A stretch of DNA of 58,304 nucleotides from an uncultured Chloroflexota bacterium (GCA_903914955.1 CAIWRB010000069.1:1-58304), one strand, 5' to 3'. Numbered from the stretch's first letter, positions 7,480 through 17,423 are shown. Notes: generated from the letters alone by a model not told the origin. A program made the numbers and translations.

Positions 7480-10400
7480 ATGACTGTTATAACACGCACG
7501 GAGCACCCAGAATCATGGGACTGGAATCAACTCGCCAGCCTTGGAGAACAACTTCGCAACGAAGATTCTCTCAGCGCGCAGCGTGATCGCATTGTGGCGA
7601 TGACCAGCCGTCTTATCCATGGCACGGTGGATGTCTGGTTGAACGAGAATTTTTTCCGTCTGCCAGATTGGGAGGAAGGAAAAGTCTTTCCTGTTCAACC
7701 AACATTCGATGGAATGAAACGCGCCATCAAAGCGGGCAAACTCTACACTCAAAAATCCACCCTTCGAAAAGGCCAGAACAGCGCTTTGGCAGGGATCCCG
7801 CTCGAAGATCATGGGATTACGCTGGGGGCGCTCCAGATCACACGTCCCAACGGACCTGCTTTTTCCACCGAGGAGTTGAACCTGCTTCAAGGCATTGAGC
7901 AGATCGTGGCGATGAGTCTATTTGCATCGCACCGCGCCGAAGTGGAGCAGTTTCGTTTGCGGCAGCTAAACCTTGTGCGCGAGGTCAGCACACAGATCGC
8001 GAATGTTCTGGATGTGGATGAACTCTCTGCGCGTGTGACAGAGTTGATTCAAAAGACATTTAATTATTATTATGTCGCCATCTTTACCTTGGAGCAAAAT
8101 ACCAACGCGTTGCGTTTTCGTTCGAGCGCAGTCGCGTCGCGCAAAGGGAAGAAGAAATCCTCCATCGCGCTGGAAGTGGAAACAGGTCAGGGCTTGATCG
8201 GCGGAGCGGCTCTGCATGGACAGCAGATCATCTGCGACGATGTCCGCGCCGACTCGCGTTACCGTTTCATTGACAGCTTGCCCGAAACAAAATCCGAAGT
8301 TGTCATCCCCCTAAAAATTGAAGACCGCGTACTCGGCATTTTGGACGTGCAAAGCAATCATCTAAAGGCTTTTCACCCAAACGATATTTTGGTACTCCAC
8401 GCGCTGGCGGATAATATTGCGCGTGCGGTGGATGGCGCGCGATTATACAGCCGCCTGCGCCGCCGCGCTGACCAACTCACATTGGTATCTGAGATCAGCA
8501 AGAGCGTTACATCCACGCTTGATCTTTCCACGATCATGCGCGAAGCGGCGAATCTCATTCACGACAAATTCGGGTATCCGCATGTTTCGTTGTTCACAGT
8601 TCACCCAAATAGAAGGATCATCGTTTATGAAGCGGGCAGCGGCAAGCGCAGCAAAAAACTCGAAGGATTCACCATTTCATTGGATGACCTTGAAGGCATT
8701 ATGCCGTGGGTTGCGCGTAATGGAAAAACTGTGTTGGCCAACGATGTTTCAAAAAATGATCGTTATTTGCATTCACCTTTGCCTCCAAAGAATACACAAT
8801 CTGAACTTTGTGTTCCCCTGACCTTCAACGACAATGTAACGGGCTTGTTGGATATTCAATCTGACAAAATAAACGCGTTCACTCAAGATGACCAGATGAT
8901 GTTTGAAGCGGTGGCGGATACGATGGCCGCCGCCATCCGTAACGCGGATTTGTTTCGCTCAGAGCAGTGGCGGCGGCAAGTGTCGGATAGTTTGCACGAA
9001 GTGGCAGGATTGGTCTCTGACAATGTCGGCGTGGATGAAGTGCTTGAGACAATTCTCTCTGAATTGGATCGCAATCTGCCGATTGATATTTCCGCTGTCT
9101 GGCTTTTGCAGGATGGCGATCTTTGCCTTTCTGCTGTGCATGGCGCAGATGCGAGTCAGCTTGAAAATATTTGTGTTTCGAATCCAGATTCGATCTATGC
9201 CATGGCTGACGCACTGATGTCTGATGCCCCTGTAATTCGCCGCGCCGACGAACCACTTTGGCCTTCGGGTTTGAGCGCTGGTTATGACAACAATTATTCA
9301 TCAATTGCCGCGCCGTTGCGCGTGGGTGATCGCCCGCTGGGTGTGTTGACTCTTGCGCATCACACCTCTGGCCGCTATGGGCACGAAGCGCAAGCCATCA
9401 CCACCACGTTTGCCAGTTATGCAGCAGTCGCAATTGAGAACGCGCGCTTGTATGATTCCGCGCAGGAGCAGGCGTATGCATCTGCGGCATTGTTGCAGGT
9501 GGCGCAGGCGGTTGTCAGTTTGAATGATGTCGATGAAATCCTTGGCTCGATCACACGTATCATGCCTATCCTCGTAGGTGTGCATCGTGTTGCGTTGTAT
9601 CGCTGGGACGTGGAACGCAATGTCTTTACCGCATCGCAGCGCTTCGCGTATGGATTTTCTGAAGATGAAGAATCACAGTTGACCGAAAAGGAATTCAAGT
9701 TGGGAGAGTTCACACTGCTTGATGTTGCTTATGATCAAAACCGAATGCTGATCTATCCGCTCAAACTAAAAGCCACACCAAAATCATGGCTGAAGATTCA
9801 GCCCGAGGCGCAGGAGGAAGCGGATGCTATCAATGCTGATCGCCTGCTGATGGCTGTCCCACTTTCCATCAAGAATGATTTTTTTGGCGTCATGTTGATC
9901 GAAGAAGCGGAGAACGGGCGCCGCTTCCGCTCGCGCCGCATTGAAATCATCACTGGAATTGCGCAGCAAGCCGCGCTCGCAATTCAGAATGATTTGTTAC
10001 AACAGGAGATGGTAGTGCGTGAACGCCTTCAGACCGAGGTTCAGTTGGCTCGCCAAATTCAGCAGACGTTCATCCCGCAATTTTTGCCGACTCATCCCGC
10101 GTGGCAGTTTGCCGCGCGCTGGCGGACTGCGCGTCAGGTGGGCGGTGACTTTTATGATGTGATCGAATTGCCGAACGGGAATTTCGGCCTCTTCATCGCG
10201 GATGTGGCTGATAAGGGAATGCCTGCCGCGTTATTTATGGCGCTCACTCGCACTCTGGTGCGGGCGGCGGTCAACGAGATGAATTCTCCCGCTGATGTAG
10301 TGCGGCGCGTCAACGATCAGCTTCTGCCTGATACACAGCAGGGCATGTTTGTGACCGCGGTTTATGGCGTGTTGGATACTACGCTTGGGACTTTTACTTA

Positions 10401-10749
10401 TGTCAATGCGGGACATAACCCGCCATTCTGGGTGAAGGGAAATGGGACTATCGAAAAACTAACTCGCACCGCCGTCGCGTTGGGAGTGATCGAACAACCG
10501 TCCATGCAGGAACGCACGATCTCACTCGCTGTAGGTGACAACTTATTGCTTTACACCGACGGCCTAACCGAAGCCTTCTCGCCCGATGGAAAGCTATTCG
10601 GCGACTCGCGTTTGATGGATGCGCTGATCTCCATCCAAGAGCATACCGCTGATGAAGTTCTCATCGTGGTCGAAGAACGCTTAAATGAATTTATTGAGAG
10701 CATTCCTCTTGGCGATGATCTGACCATGCTTTTGGTGAAGAGGATGTGA
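7480..10749 (+). CDS. Multi-GAF SpoIIE-type PP2C phosphatase
   Basis: A 1089-residue cytosolic protein without membrane helices. Repeated GAF-like units occupy roughly residues 30-150, 175-320, 345-490, 510-650 and 670-835; several are bounded by helical linkers. The C-terminal PP2C domain (about 850-1089) starts with the LARQIQQTFIPQ helix. It contains the metal-binding RQVGGDFYDV, IADVADKGMPAALFMA and LLLYTDGLTEAF motifs. RsbU-like phosphatases dephosphorylate the STAS antagonist in response to signals sensed by their N-terminal domains; here the sensors are GAF domains whose ligands are unknown. It is the output-setting member of the three-gene module. Confidence 0.93.
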   Translation: MTVITRTEHPESWDWNQLASLGEQLRNEDSLSAQRDRIVAMTSRLIHGTVDVWLNENFFRLPDWEEGKVFPVQPTFDGMKRAIKAGKLYTQKSTLRKGQNSALAGIPLEDHGITLGALQITRPNGPAFSTEELNLLQGIEQIVAMSLFASHRAEVEQFRLRQLNLVREVSTQIANVLDVDELSARVTELIQKTFNYYYVAIFTLEQNTNALRFRSSAVASRKGKKKSSIALEVETGQGLIGGAALHGQQIICDDVRADSRYRFIDSLPETKSEVVIPLKIEDRVLGILDVQSNHLKAFHPNDILVLHALADNIARAVDGARLYSRLRRRADQLTLVSEISKSVTSTLDLSTIMREAANLIHDKFGYPHVSLFTVHPNRRIIVYEAGSGKRSKKLEGFTISLDDLEGIMPWVARNGKTVLANDVSKNDRYLHSPLPPKNTQSELCVPLTFNDNVTGLLDIQSDKINAFTQDDQMMFEAVADTMAAAIRNADLFRSEQWRRQVSDSLHEVAGLVSDNVGVDEVLETILSELDRNLPIDISAVWLLQDGDLCLSAVHGADASQLENICVSNPDSIYAMADALMSDAPVIRRADEPLWPSGLSAGYDNNYSSIAAPLRVGDRPLGVLTLAHHTSGRYGHEAQAITTTFASYAAVAIENARLYDSAQEQAYASAALLQVAQAVVSLNDVDEILGSITRIMPILVGVHRVALYRWDVERNVFTASQRFAYGFSEDEESQLTEKEFKLGEFTLLDVAYDQNRMLIYPLKLKATPKSWLKIQPEAQEEADAINADRLLMAVPLSIKNDFFGVMLIEEAENGRRFRSRRIEIITGIAQQAALAIQNDLLQQEMVVRERLQTEVQLARQIQQTFIPQFLPTHPAWQFAARWRTARQVGGDFYDVIELPNGNFGLFIADVADKGMPAALFMALTRTLVRAAVNEMNSPADVVRRVNDQLLPDTQQGMFVTAVYGVLDTTLGTFTYVNAGHNPPFWVKGNGTIEKLTRTAVALGVIEQPSMQERTISLAVGDNLLLYTDGLTEAFSPDGKLFGDSRLMDALISIQEHTADEVLIVVEERLNEFIESIPLGDDLTMLLVKRM

Positions 10750-10845
10750 TTCATGATTTACAACTATTTTACATCTCCGCCATACCCCAATAACCTTACG
10801 CATCTAAAATCACATCGTAACCTAAACCTAAAAAGGAGACTTACG

Positions 10846-11358
10846 ATGAAAAATAATTTCAAGAAAATGATTTTTGTAGTTTTGACCGCCGCTATGGTCT
10901 TTGCGGCATTTCCTGTAACCAGTGTATTTGCCCAGGGTGAAAATCCGCCTGCAAAAAGTGAGCGGACCAATGAAAAACTGGAGAAGGTCTGGGCGCGTCA
11001 GTTGAATTTCTATAATCGCATTGGCAAGGGCTTTGGCGATATTGACGTGCAGACTGCAAAATTCCAGGAAAAAATTGACAAAGCCTCATCCAATGGCAGG
11101 GATGTCACTGCCGCACAAGCCGCGTTGGATGCTTTCGAATCCGCGTTAAAAAGCACCAAGCCGATCTATGACGGCATGGAAAATATTGTCAACGTGCATG
11201 CCGGGTTTGATGCGGACGGCAAAGTAACCGATGCAGTGCAAGCCAAATCCACGGTGCGGGAAGTGGGCGGGAAGTTGAAGGAAGTCAAATCTTCAATGAA
11301 CGGAACTGGCAAGGCCTTGCTTGAAGCGTTGAAAGCTTTCCGCGTAGCAAACAAGTAG
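10846..11358 (+). CDS. Secreted alpha-helical protein of unknown function
   Basis: The frame is open from 10753, but an AAAAAGGAG ribosome site and a typical signal peptide place the start at 10846. The signal peptide has a KNNFKK basic end, a hydrophobic core and a probable cleavage site in SVFA-QGE, near residues 25-26. The mature part, about 145 residues, is charged and predicted helical, with heptad-like spacing (for example LEKVWARQLNFYNRIGKGF). It has no cysteines. It is followed by a strong terminator. No family recognised. Confidence 0.75.
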   Translation: MKNNFKKMIFVVLTAAMVFAAFPVTSVFAQGENPPAKSERTNEKLEKVWARQLNFYNRIGKGFGDIDVQTAKFQEKIDKASSNGRDVTAAQAALDAFESALKSTKPIYDGMENIVNVHAGFDADGKVTDAVQAKSTVREVGGKLKEVKSSMNGTGKALLEALKAFRVANK

Positions 11359-11377
11359 GGATCAAACATTTGAAATT

Positions 11378-11412
11378 CAGCGCGGGTCAAGAGACCCGCG
11401 CTGTTAATTTTT
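11378..11412 (+). terminator. Strong Rho-independent terminator
   Basis: CAGCGCGGGTC and GACCCGCGCTG pair perfectly over 11 bp around an AAGA loop, followed by TTAATTTTT. It ends the transcript of the secreted protein gene. Confidence 0.9.
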
Positions 11413-11494
11413 AAAACAAGCGGTAAAATGAATAAATTTCATCGCGGAATCAATTGGATCGATTCTGCGAAATAATTCATCAGAAGAGGTAATC

Positions 11495-11878
11495 ATGAAA
11501 AAGAATGTTGTTCACACAGATAAAGCTCCAAAAGCCATCGGCCCGTACTCGCAAGCTATCCGCACCGACTCCCTGATCTATACTGCTGGGCAGATTGGCC
11601 TTGTTCCCGCTACAGGTGAATTGGCGGCAGGCGGAGTTGAAGAGCAGACACATCAAGCGCTCTCGAATTTGCAGAATGTGCTCGAAGCGGCCGGCTCCAC
11701 TCTTGGACATGTGGTCAAGACAACGGTTTTCCTCAAAGATATGAATGACTTCTCCAAGATGAACGCCATTTATGCCGAATTCTTTGGCGATAATCCCCCC
11801 GCGCGCAGTACGATCGCAGTGGCCGGGTTGCCCAAAGGCGGATTGGTCGAGATTGAAGCGGTTGCGTTGATTGCGTAA
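11495..11878 (+). CDS. ridA: RidA family reactive-intermediate deaminase
   Basis: A 127-residue Rid/YjgF protein. RidA hydrolyses 2-aminoacrylate and other reactive enamines or imines made by PLP enzymes. Signatures are present: IGPYSQAI near the N-terminus, YTAGQIGL, and the C-terminal PPARSTIAVAGLPKGGLVEIE. The last contains the arginine that binds the substrate carboxylate (R104) and the conserved glutamate (about E119). An AGAAGAGG ribosome site precedes the ATG. It is a single gene between a terminator and a two-component system. Confidence 0.95.
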   Translation: MKKNVVHTDKAPKAIGPYSQAIRTDSLIYTAGQIGLVPATGELAAGGVEEQTHQALSNLQNVLEAAGSTLGHVVKTTVFLKDMNDFSKMNAIYAEFFGDNPPARSTIAVAGLPKGGLVEIEAVALIA

Positions 11879-11891
11879 TGTTATTAATTGC

Positions 11892-11916
11892 TCTCGGAGG
11901 CGAAACGCCCCCGAGA
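11892..11916 (+). terminator. GC-rich hairpin between ridA and the response regulator
   Basis: CTCGGAGGCG and CGCCCCCGAG pair with one A/C mismatch around an AAA loop. No T-run follows, so termination is doubtful. Its CTCGGAGG core also occurs in the palindrome inside hemW (44155-44194), which suggests a dispersed repeat instead. Confidence 0.4.
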
Positions 11917-11932
11917 ACGGCGTCTGAAAATT

Positions 11933-12613
11933 ATGACCTCCGAGTTGATCCTGCTTGTTGACGATGAATCATCCATCCTTCAACTCGCGCGTATGTATTT
12001 TGAGCGTGATGGTTTTCGCGTTCAAGAAGCCATGGATGGTGAAGCCGCCTTGGAAGCAATTGCGAAACATCACCCCGCCTTGATCGTATTGGATGTGATG
12101 CTTCCCAAACTCGCTGGGTTCGATGTTTGCCGAAAACTCCGCGCCAGTGGGGACCAAACGCCGATCATTATGCTCACCGCCCGCGATGAAGATATCGACA
12201 AGATACTCGGCCTCGAACTCGGCGCGGATGATTACCTGACGAAGCCATTCAATCCGCGTGAATTGATCGCGCGCACAAAAGCCATTCTTAGAAGAAGCGA
12301 TAATAAAAAACAAGCGGATACGAATCCAATTCATCGCGGCGACTTGACGATCATTCCCTTCTCCCGAGAAGTTCGCCTCGCTTCGCAGACCCTTGAGCTT
12401 CGTGCCCAGGAGTTTGATCTGTTACTTACTTTGGCAGAGCAGCCTGGCCGAGTCTTTTCCCGCGAGCAATTGCTTCAGCTCGCCTGGGGCTTTGACTTCT
12501 ATGGCCAAACCCGCACCGTGGATGTTCATATTGCGCATCTCCGAAAAAAATTGGAAGGTTCCACTGTAAAGATAGAAACTGTCACAGGAGTTGGGTATAA
12601 ATTGGTAGCCTAA
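11933..12613 (+). CDS. OmpR/PhoB-type response regulator
   Basis: I start at the ATG at 11933 because the upstream in-frame extension runs through a hairpin and has no homology-like character. The receiver domain (residues 1-118) has the acidic pocket LVDDE, the phosphoacceptor D54 in IVLDVMLPK, and KPF at the end. A winged-helix DNA-binding domain follows, with RTVDVHIAHLRKKLE and VTGVGYKL at the C-terminus. It is paired with the histidine kinase 28 nt downstream. The target genes cannot be inferred. Confidence 0.95.
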   Translation: MTSELILLVDDESSILQLARMYFERDGFRVQEAMDGEAALEAIAKHHPALIVLDVMLPKLAGFDVCRKLRASGDQTPIIMLTARDEDIDKILGLELGADDYLTKPFNPRELIARTKAILRRSDNKKQADTNPIHRGDLTIIPFSREVRLASQTLELRAQEFDLLLTLAEQPGRVFSREQLLQLAWGFDFYGQTRTVDVHIAHLRKKLEGSTVKIETVTGVGYKLVA

Positions 12614-12641
12614 TGTCATTGCATTGACATAATCATTTCCT

Positions 12642-14006
12642 ATGTTCTCCTCCCTTCGTTCCCGTCTTTGGTTAAGTTATGCCCTGCTGGTAGCCACAGC
12701 TTTAAGCGTTGTGGCAATGATTCTATTTATATATTTAATTCGCAATCCATTTTTATATCGTCAAACTTTGGAACGCTTGCAGGCGGTTCAAACCGTTGTC
12801 ATGGAGCGTGATGGGCAGACCCTTTCTTTTGTTGCGGAACGGGTTTCAAAAAACTTTAACGTCCGCATTCTTTTGTTCTCGGCAGATCAACAGGTTCTTT
12901 TGGATACGTATGCCAAAAAGATGCCGCCGCTTAAATTCCCCCAACAAAAAATATTGCCGCGCAGTATGCCGATTGTCCGTGATGAGAAAAAAATTGCATG
13001 GTTGTATTCCATTGAAAAACTTCCTGATAATTCCTATATCATGGTTGCCGCGCCGCGTCCACGCGTTTCGTTGACGAATGTGTTCGCCGATGATTTCCTG
13101 CCACTCATCATGCAAAGCGGAGTTTTCGCATTACTGCTTTCACTCGTGGTCGCTTTCTTTTTTGCTCGCTGGATCGCAGACCCTTTGCAGAAAGTTGTTG
13201 CCGCTGCTCGCCAAATGCCATCAGCGGAGATAAAACCAGTAGAACCGCAAGGCCCGCACGAAGTTCAAGAGTTGACGCGCGCCTTTAACTCCATGATCTC
13301 GCGCACGCAGGCGAGTCAAAAATCACAACGTGAATTCGTTGCCAACGTCTCGCATGAATTGAAAACGCCATTGACATCTGTTCAAGGATTTGCGCAAGCG
13401 CTGCTCGATGGTACTGCGGATTCATCTGAATCCCGTCAACAAGCGGCGCAAGTGATCTACGATGAGTCCGCACGCATGCATCGCATGGTTTTGGATTTGC
13501 TCGATCTTGCGCGGTTGGATGCTGGCACGGCGGATATTACAATGGCGCCAGTTAACATGTCGACTTTGTTGAATGCCATTGCTGAAAAATTCACGCCGCA
13601 ATTACAGCAGGCAGGTGTGACTGTCAAAGTGGATGTTCCAGCGACTCTGTCCACCGTCACCGCAGATGGAGACCGACTCGCGCAAGTCTTTACAAATCTT
13701 ATGGATAATGCACTTAAGTTTACGCCGCGAGACGGTTTGATCTCTTTAAGAGCTTCGGTTGCAAATAAAGAAATGTTGATCTCTGTTTCTGATACAGGCA
13801 CAGGAATTCCCGCTGAGGCATTGGCTCATATATTTGACCGTTTCTATCAAGCCGACCCTGCGCGAAGAGGCGGCGAGAGGCATGGCGTGGGGCTGGGATT
13901 GGCGATCGCACATGAGATCGTGCAGGCGCATGGTGGTAGAATAGGCGTCCGCAGTCGGTTGGGAGAGGGGACGACCTTTGATGTTTATTTGCCGCTGAAT
14001 ATTTAA
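12642..14006 (+). CDS. Sensor histidine kinase
   Basis: A 454-residue membrane kinase. Membrane helices lie at about residues 8-31 and 152-174, enclosing a ~120-residue extracytoplasmic sensor. A HAMP linker follows (ARWIADPLQKVVAAAR), then HisKA with H238 in VSHELKTPLTSVQGF. The HATPase has its N box (TNLMDNALKFTP) and G boxes (DTGTGIP, GVGLGLAIAHEIV). It is cognate to the regulator just upstream. The exopolysaccharide genes begin 48 nt after its stop, so control of that cluster is possible but unproven. Confidence 0.95.
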   Translation: MFSSLRSRLWLSYALLVATALSVVAMILFIYLIRNPFLYRQTLERLQAVQTVVMERDGQTLSFVAERVSKNFNVRILLFSADQQVLLDTYAKKMPPLKFPQQKILPRSMPIVRDEKKIAWLYSIEKLPDNSYIMVAAPRPRVSLTNVFADDFLPLIMQSGVFALLLSLVVAFFFARWIADPLQKVVAAARQMPSAEIKPVEPQGPHEVQELTRAFNSMISRTQASQKSQREFVANVSHELKTPLTSVQGFAQALLDGTADSSESRQQAAQVIYDESARMHRMVLDLLDLARLDAGTADITMAPVNMSTLLNAIAEKFTPQLQQAGVTVKVDVPATLSTVTADGDRLAQVFTNLMDNALKFTPRDGLISLRASVANKEMLISVSDTGTGIPAEALAHIFDRFYQADPARRGGERHGVGLGLAIAHEIVQAHGGRIGVRSRLGEGTTFDVYLPLNI

Positions 14007-14053
14007 CAGGCACATAAGTAGAAAGCCAATTACACAATACTTGTCGACATCTC

Positions 14054-15064
14054 ATGAATACTTTTGTTTCCATCATCGTCCCATGCTATAACGAAGAGAC
14101 CACCATTCGTCACTTGCTTGATTCTATTCTCGCGCAAACTTACCCGCGCGGGAAAATGGAGTTGATCGTTTCCGATGGTATGTCTGCAGATCGCACACGC
14201 GCGGTCATCGCTGAGTTTCAAGTGGAGCATGCAGATATGGCAGTGCGTGTGGTGCAAAATTCAGTGCGGACAATTCCTTCGGGACTGAATCAGGCTATTC
14301 GTGAGTCGCGAGGAGAGATCATTATCCGCCTGGATGCGCACTCGATGCCCATTCCAGAATATGTAGAGCGCTGTGTTGCCGCGCATGAATCTGGTAAAGG
14401 CGATAACGTGGGTGGTGTGTGGGAGATCCGCCCGGGCGCAGAAACCTGGATCGCGGAATCAATTTCTTATGCGGCGGCGCATCCGTTGGGTGTGGGCGAT
14501 GCAATGTATCGTCTCAATGCGAAAGCGGGCGCTGTGGATACAGTGCCGTTTGGTTCGTTCCGACGGACTTTGATCGACAGGATCGGTGCGTTTGATGAAA
14601 CGCTTTTGGCAAATGAAGATTATGAATTCAATACACGGGTGCGCGAATCAGGCGGGACGGTTTGGCTTGATCCTGCCATTCGTTCGGTTTATTTTTCACG
14701 AAGCACATTAAAGAAACTTGCCAGTCAATACTGGCGTTATGGGTTTTGGAAATTGAAAATGCTCAAACGCTATCCGTATACTTTGCGCTGGCGTCAGGGG
14801 TTGCCGCCGTTGTTTGTATCAAGCCTGATTTTTTTTCTTGTGTTATCCTTGTTCGTTGGGATTGCGCGCGTCCTACTTGCCGCGCAGTTATTGATCTACT
14901 TTTTTGCGCTTGGACTGGTTGGTTTAAAGATGGCAATTGAAAAAAGAAAAGGATTTCTTTTTATCGGATTGCCGCTTGCGATCCTGACTATGCATATTTC
15001 CTGGGGCGCAGGTTTTTTGTGGAGTTTCATTACAAGTCCGTTCACAGATCGTAAACATGGCTGA
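14054..15064 (+). CDS. Family 2 glycosyltransferase with membrane segment
   Basis: A 336-residue GT-A fold enzyme. Nucleotide-sugar binding motifs are visible: SIIVPCYNEETTIRHLLDSI at the N-terminus, SDGMSADRTR, and RLDAHSMP as the metal-binding equivalent. The acceptor-side motif NEDYEFNTRVRESGG follows. Two or three hydrophobic segments occur after about residue 250, and a predicted membrane-proximal helix (SQYWRYGFWKLKMLKRYP) precedes them. It resembles exopolysaccharide glycosyltransferases of the succinoglycan type. The last 8 nt overlap the next gene, so the two are cotranslated. Confidence 0.9.
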   Translation: MNTFVSIIVPCYNEETTIRHLLDSILAQTYPRGKMELIVSDGMSADRTRAVIAEFQVEHADMAVRVVQNSVRTIPSGLNQAIRESRGEIIIRLDAHSMPIPEYVERCVAAHESGKGDNVGGVWEIRPGAETWIAESISYAAAHPLGVGDAMYRLNAKAGAVDTVPFGSFRRTLIDRIGAFDETLLANEDYEFNTRVRESGGTVWLDPAIRSVYFSRSTLKKLASQYWRYGFWKLKMLKRYPYTLRWRQGLPPLFVSSLIFFLVLSLFVGIARVLLAAQLLIYFFALGLVGLKMAIEKRKGFLFIGLPLAILTMHISWGAGFLWSFITSPFTDRKHG

Positions 15065-16499
15065 TATCACAAGACCTTCACTACGATTAAGACCCAGCGA
15101 GCAGCGCGCAATTCTGTTAATAGGCGATTTGATCGCTTCGGCAGGCGCGATGTTTTTGGCGTTGTACTTCTGGTATGAATATTCTTTATATATAATGGTC
15201 AAGAGTGGGCTGTCCGCTGCCAGGGCGGAACGCTTGATCGATGTAAAAGTTCCTTATTGGTTTTATTTGCTTCCCCTGATTTGGCTTTTGTTAATGGTGG
15301 ATTCGTATGAGACGCATATCGCCTCGAACTGGAAAAAAACTTTGCGGGGAATTGCTGTGGCACCGATCGCAGGATTATTCGGATATTCCCTGCTCTTCAC
15401 GTTCAATCAGGATCCGAACTCATTACCGCGCATTGGAATAGGCGCATTTCTTGTTTTCGCATACATCTTAACTTTGGTCTGGCGCGGCATCTATATTCGA
15501 CTCTACACTTCATCAGGACTTATGCGCCGTGTGTTGATCGTCGGTGCAGGCAAGGCAGGTCATTCACTCGCGAATATTTATTCGAAAATTAGCCCGCCGC
15601 CATTTCTCCTGGTTGGATTTGTTGACGATGATGTTAAGAAACAACGCAAGGCTTATCATGGGTTTGCGGTGATGGGAACAAGTGAACATCTGCTTGAGAT
15701 CGTTGAAAGTTATCGTGTCTCAGATATTGTTATTGCAATCAATGGTGTAATCAAAGGCGGGACCTTTCAAACGATCTTAGATGCGCAAGAGAAGGGTGTT
15801 GAAGTGATCCGTATGCCGATTATGTATGAGGAATTGACCCAGCGGGTACCTGTCGAACACTTGGAATCAGACTGGGTCATTCGTTCATTCGTTGATCAAG
15901 TACGCGTGAGCGGTGTTTATGAGCTGTTCAAACGTTTGATGGATATTGCAGGCGGCATGCTTGGCGTATTGTTCTTCGTTCTATCTTTTCCATTGGTTGC
16001 GATTTCTATCATTCTGGAAAGTGGCTTCCCAATTTTTTATAGACAGGAAAGATTAGGGAAAGGTGGACGAATCTTCAGAATTTTAAAATATCGTTCCATG
16101 TTTCAAGACGCCGAATCAGACGGCGAAGCTAAAATGACGGCGGAAAATGATCCGCGTGTGACGCGTGTGGGAAATTTCCTAAGAAGTACGCGCGTTGACG
16201 AAATGCCGCAATTTTTGAGCGTGCTTACCGGCGAGATAAGCCTCGTCGGTCCGCGTGCTGAGCGTCCTCTACTTGTAGCTGAATTCCAAAAACAGATCCC
16301 CTTTTACCGGGCGCGTTTGTTGGTGAAACCTGGCCTTACGGGTTGGGCACAAATTAACTATGGTTATGTTTCCAGTGTCAGAGAAACAGTTGTCAAGTTG
16401 GAATACGATCTTTATTACATTAAACATCGCACTCTTAGCATGGACATTAATATTATTCTGCGAACCATTGGCACAGTATTACGAAGGACGGGTAGATAA
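15057..16499 (+). CDS. Undecaprenyl-phosphate sugar phosphotransferase (exopolysaccharide priming enzyme)
   Basis: A 480-residue polyprenyl glycosylphosphotransferase. Four N-terminal membrane helices (up to about residue 140) come first. A CoA-binding-like Rossmann domain follows (VLIVGAGKAGHSLANIY). A fifth helix then leads into the catalytic bacterial sugar transferase domain. The latter shows FKRLMDIAGG, FYRQERLGKGG, the DEMPQFLSVLTGEISLVGPR block and KPGLTGWAQINYGY. It would load the first sugar phosphate onto the lipid carrier. Coding overlaps the glycosyltransferase upstream, and the next gene starts at the base after its stop. Confidence 0.93.
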   Translation: MADITRPSLRLRPSEQRAILLIGDLIASAGAMFLALYFWYEYSLYIMVKSGLSAARAERLIDVKVPYWFYLLPLIWLLLMVDSYETHIASNWKKTLRGIAVAPIAGLFGYSLLFTFNQDPNSLPRIGIGAFLVFAYILTLVWRGIYIRLYTSSGLMRRVLIVGAGKAGHSLANIYSKISPPPFLLVGFVDDDVKKQRKAYHGFAVMGTSEHLLEIVESYRVSDIVIAINGVIKGGTFQTILDAQEKGVEVIRMPIMYEELTQRVPVEHLESDWVIRSFVDQVRVSGVYELFKRLMDIAGGMLGVLFFVLSFPLVAISIILESGFPIFYRQERLGKGGRIFRILKYRSMFQDAESDGEAKMTAENDPRVTRVGNFLRSTRVDEMPQFLSVLTGEISLVGPRAERPLLVAEFQKQIPFYRARLLVKPGLTGWAQINYGYVSSVRETVVKLEYDLYYIKHRTLSMDINIILRTIGTVLRRTGR

Positions 16500-17423
16500 A
16501 TGAAATATTTAATTACAGGCGGCGCAGGGTTTATCGGCTCACATATTGCGCGCGCATTGTTGGAGCTCGGCTCGGACGTACGTGTACTGGATAATTTCTC
16601 CTCGGGTAAACGTGAAAACCTGCAGGGTCTCGATGTTGATGTGATCGATGGGGATTTGCGCGATGCTGCCAGCGTTTCCGAATCTGTGCGCGGCGTAAAT
16701 GTCATTTTCCACGAAGCAGCTTTTGTCTCCGTTCCTGAATCAATGGAAAAGCCGCAGGAATGTTTTGATGTGAATATCACCGGCACATCCATGTTATTTG
16801 AGGCGGCATGCAAAGCGGGTGTGCAGCGTGTCGTGATTGCCTCCAGCGCGGCGGTGTATGGTGACTCGACTGCCATGCCTTTAGTGGAAGATACTCCACT
16901 TAGGCAGTTGTCTCCGTATGCCGTTTCCAAACGTGTAGATGAAATGTATGCCGAATTATTCACCTCCCAGTTCGGTTTGGAAGTTGCCGCCCTGCGTTAT
17001 TTCAACGTATACGGTCCTCGTCAGAGGCCTGACTCAATGTACGCCGCGGCTGTACCGATCTTTATCCGCCGGATGTTGGATAATAAACCGATTACTGTAT
17101 ACGGTGATGGAGGCCAGAGCCGTGACCTGATCAACGTACACGATGTGGTCCAGGCCAATTTGCTTGCATCTCAGCATCCCGCCGCACCTGGGCAGATATT
17201 CAACGTCTGCACAGGCATCGAAACACGCCTGCTTGACCTGCTCGATATTCTTTACGAGATATTCCCAAACGCCCCCAAACATTTCCATGCCGAACCGCGC
17301 GCAGGCGACATCTACCGCTCCATTGGAACACCCTGGAAAGCCATAAGTACTCTTGGCTTCAACCCACAAGTCACTCTTTCTGAAGGTGTAAAAGAAGCTG
17401 TTGAAGAAATGCGTGGAGCATAG
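16500..17423 (+). CDS. NAD-dependent sugar-nucleotide epimerase/dehydratase (extended SDR)
   Basis: A 307-residue extended SDR enzyme resembling UDP-glucose 4-epimerases. The NAD loop GGAGFIGSHIARAL is at residues 7-20. A serine-rich strand (IASSAAVYGD) and the catalytic YAVSK follow. The substrate-side motifs RYFNVYGPRQRP and YGDGGQSRDLINVHDV are typical. Epimerase and dehydratase cannot be separated here. It starts immediately after the stop of the priming transferase. It would supply a sugar nucleotide to the glycan pathway. Confidence 0.92.
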   Translation: MKYLITGGAGFIGSHIARALLELGSDVRVLDNFSSGKRENLQGLDVDVIDGDLRDAASVSESVRGVNVIFHEAAFVSVPESMEKPQECFDVNITGTSMLFEAACKAGVQRVVIASSAAVYGDSTAMPLVEDTPLRQLSPYAVSKRVDEMYAELFTSQFGLEVAALRYFNVYGPRQRPDSMYAAAVPIFIRRMLDNKPITVYGDGGQSRDLINVHDVVQANLLASQHPAAPGQIFNVCTGIETRLLDLLDILYEIFPNAPKHFHAEPRAGDIYRSIGTPWKAISTLGFNPQVTLSEGVKEAVEEMRGA

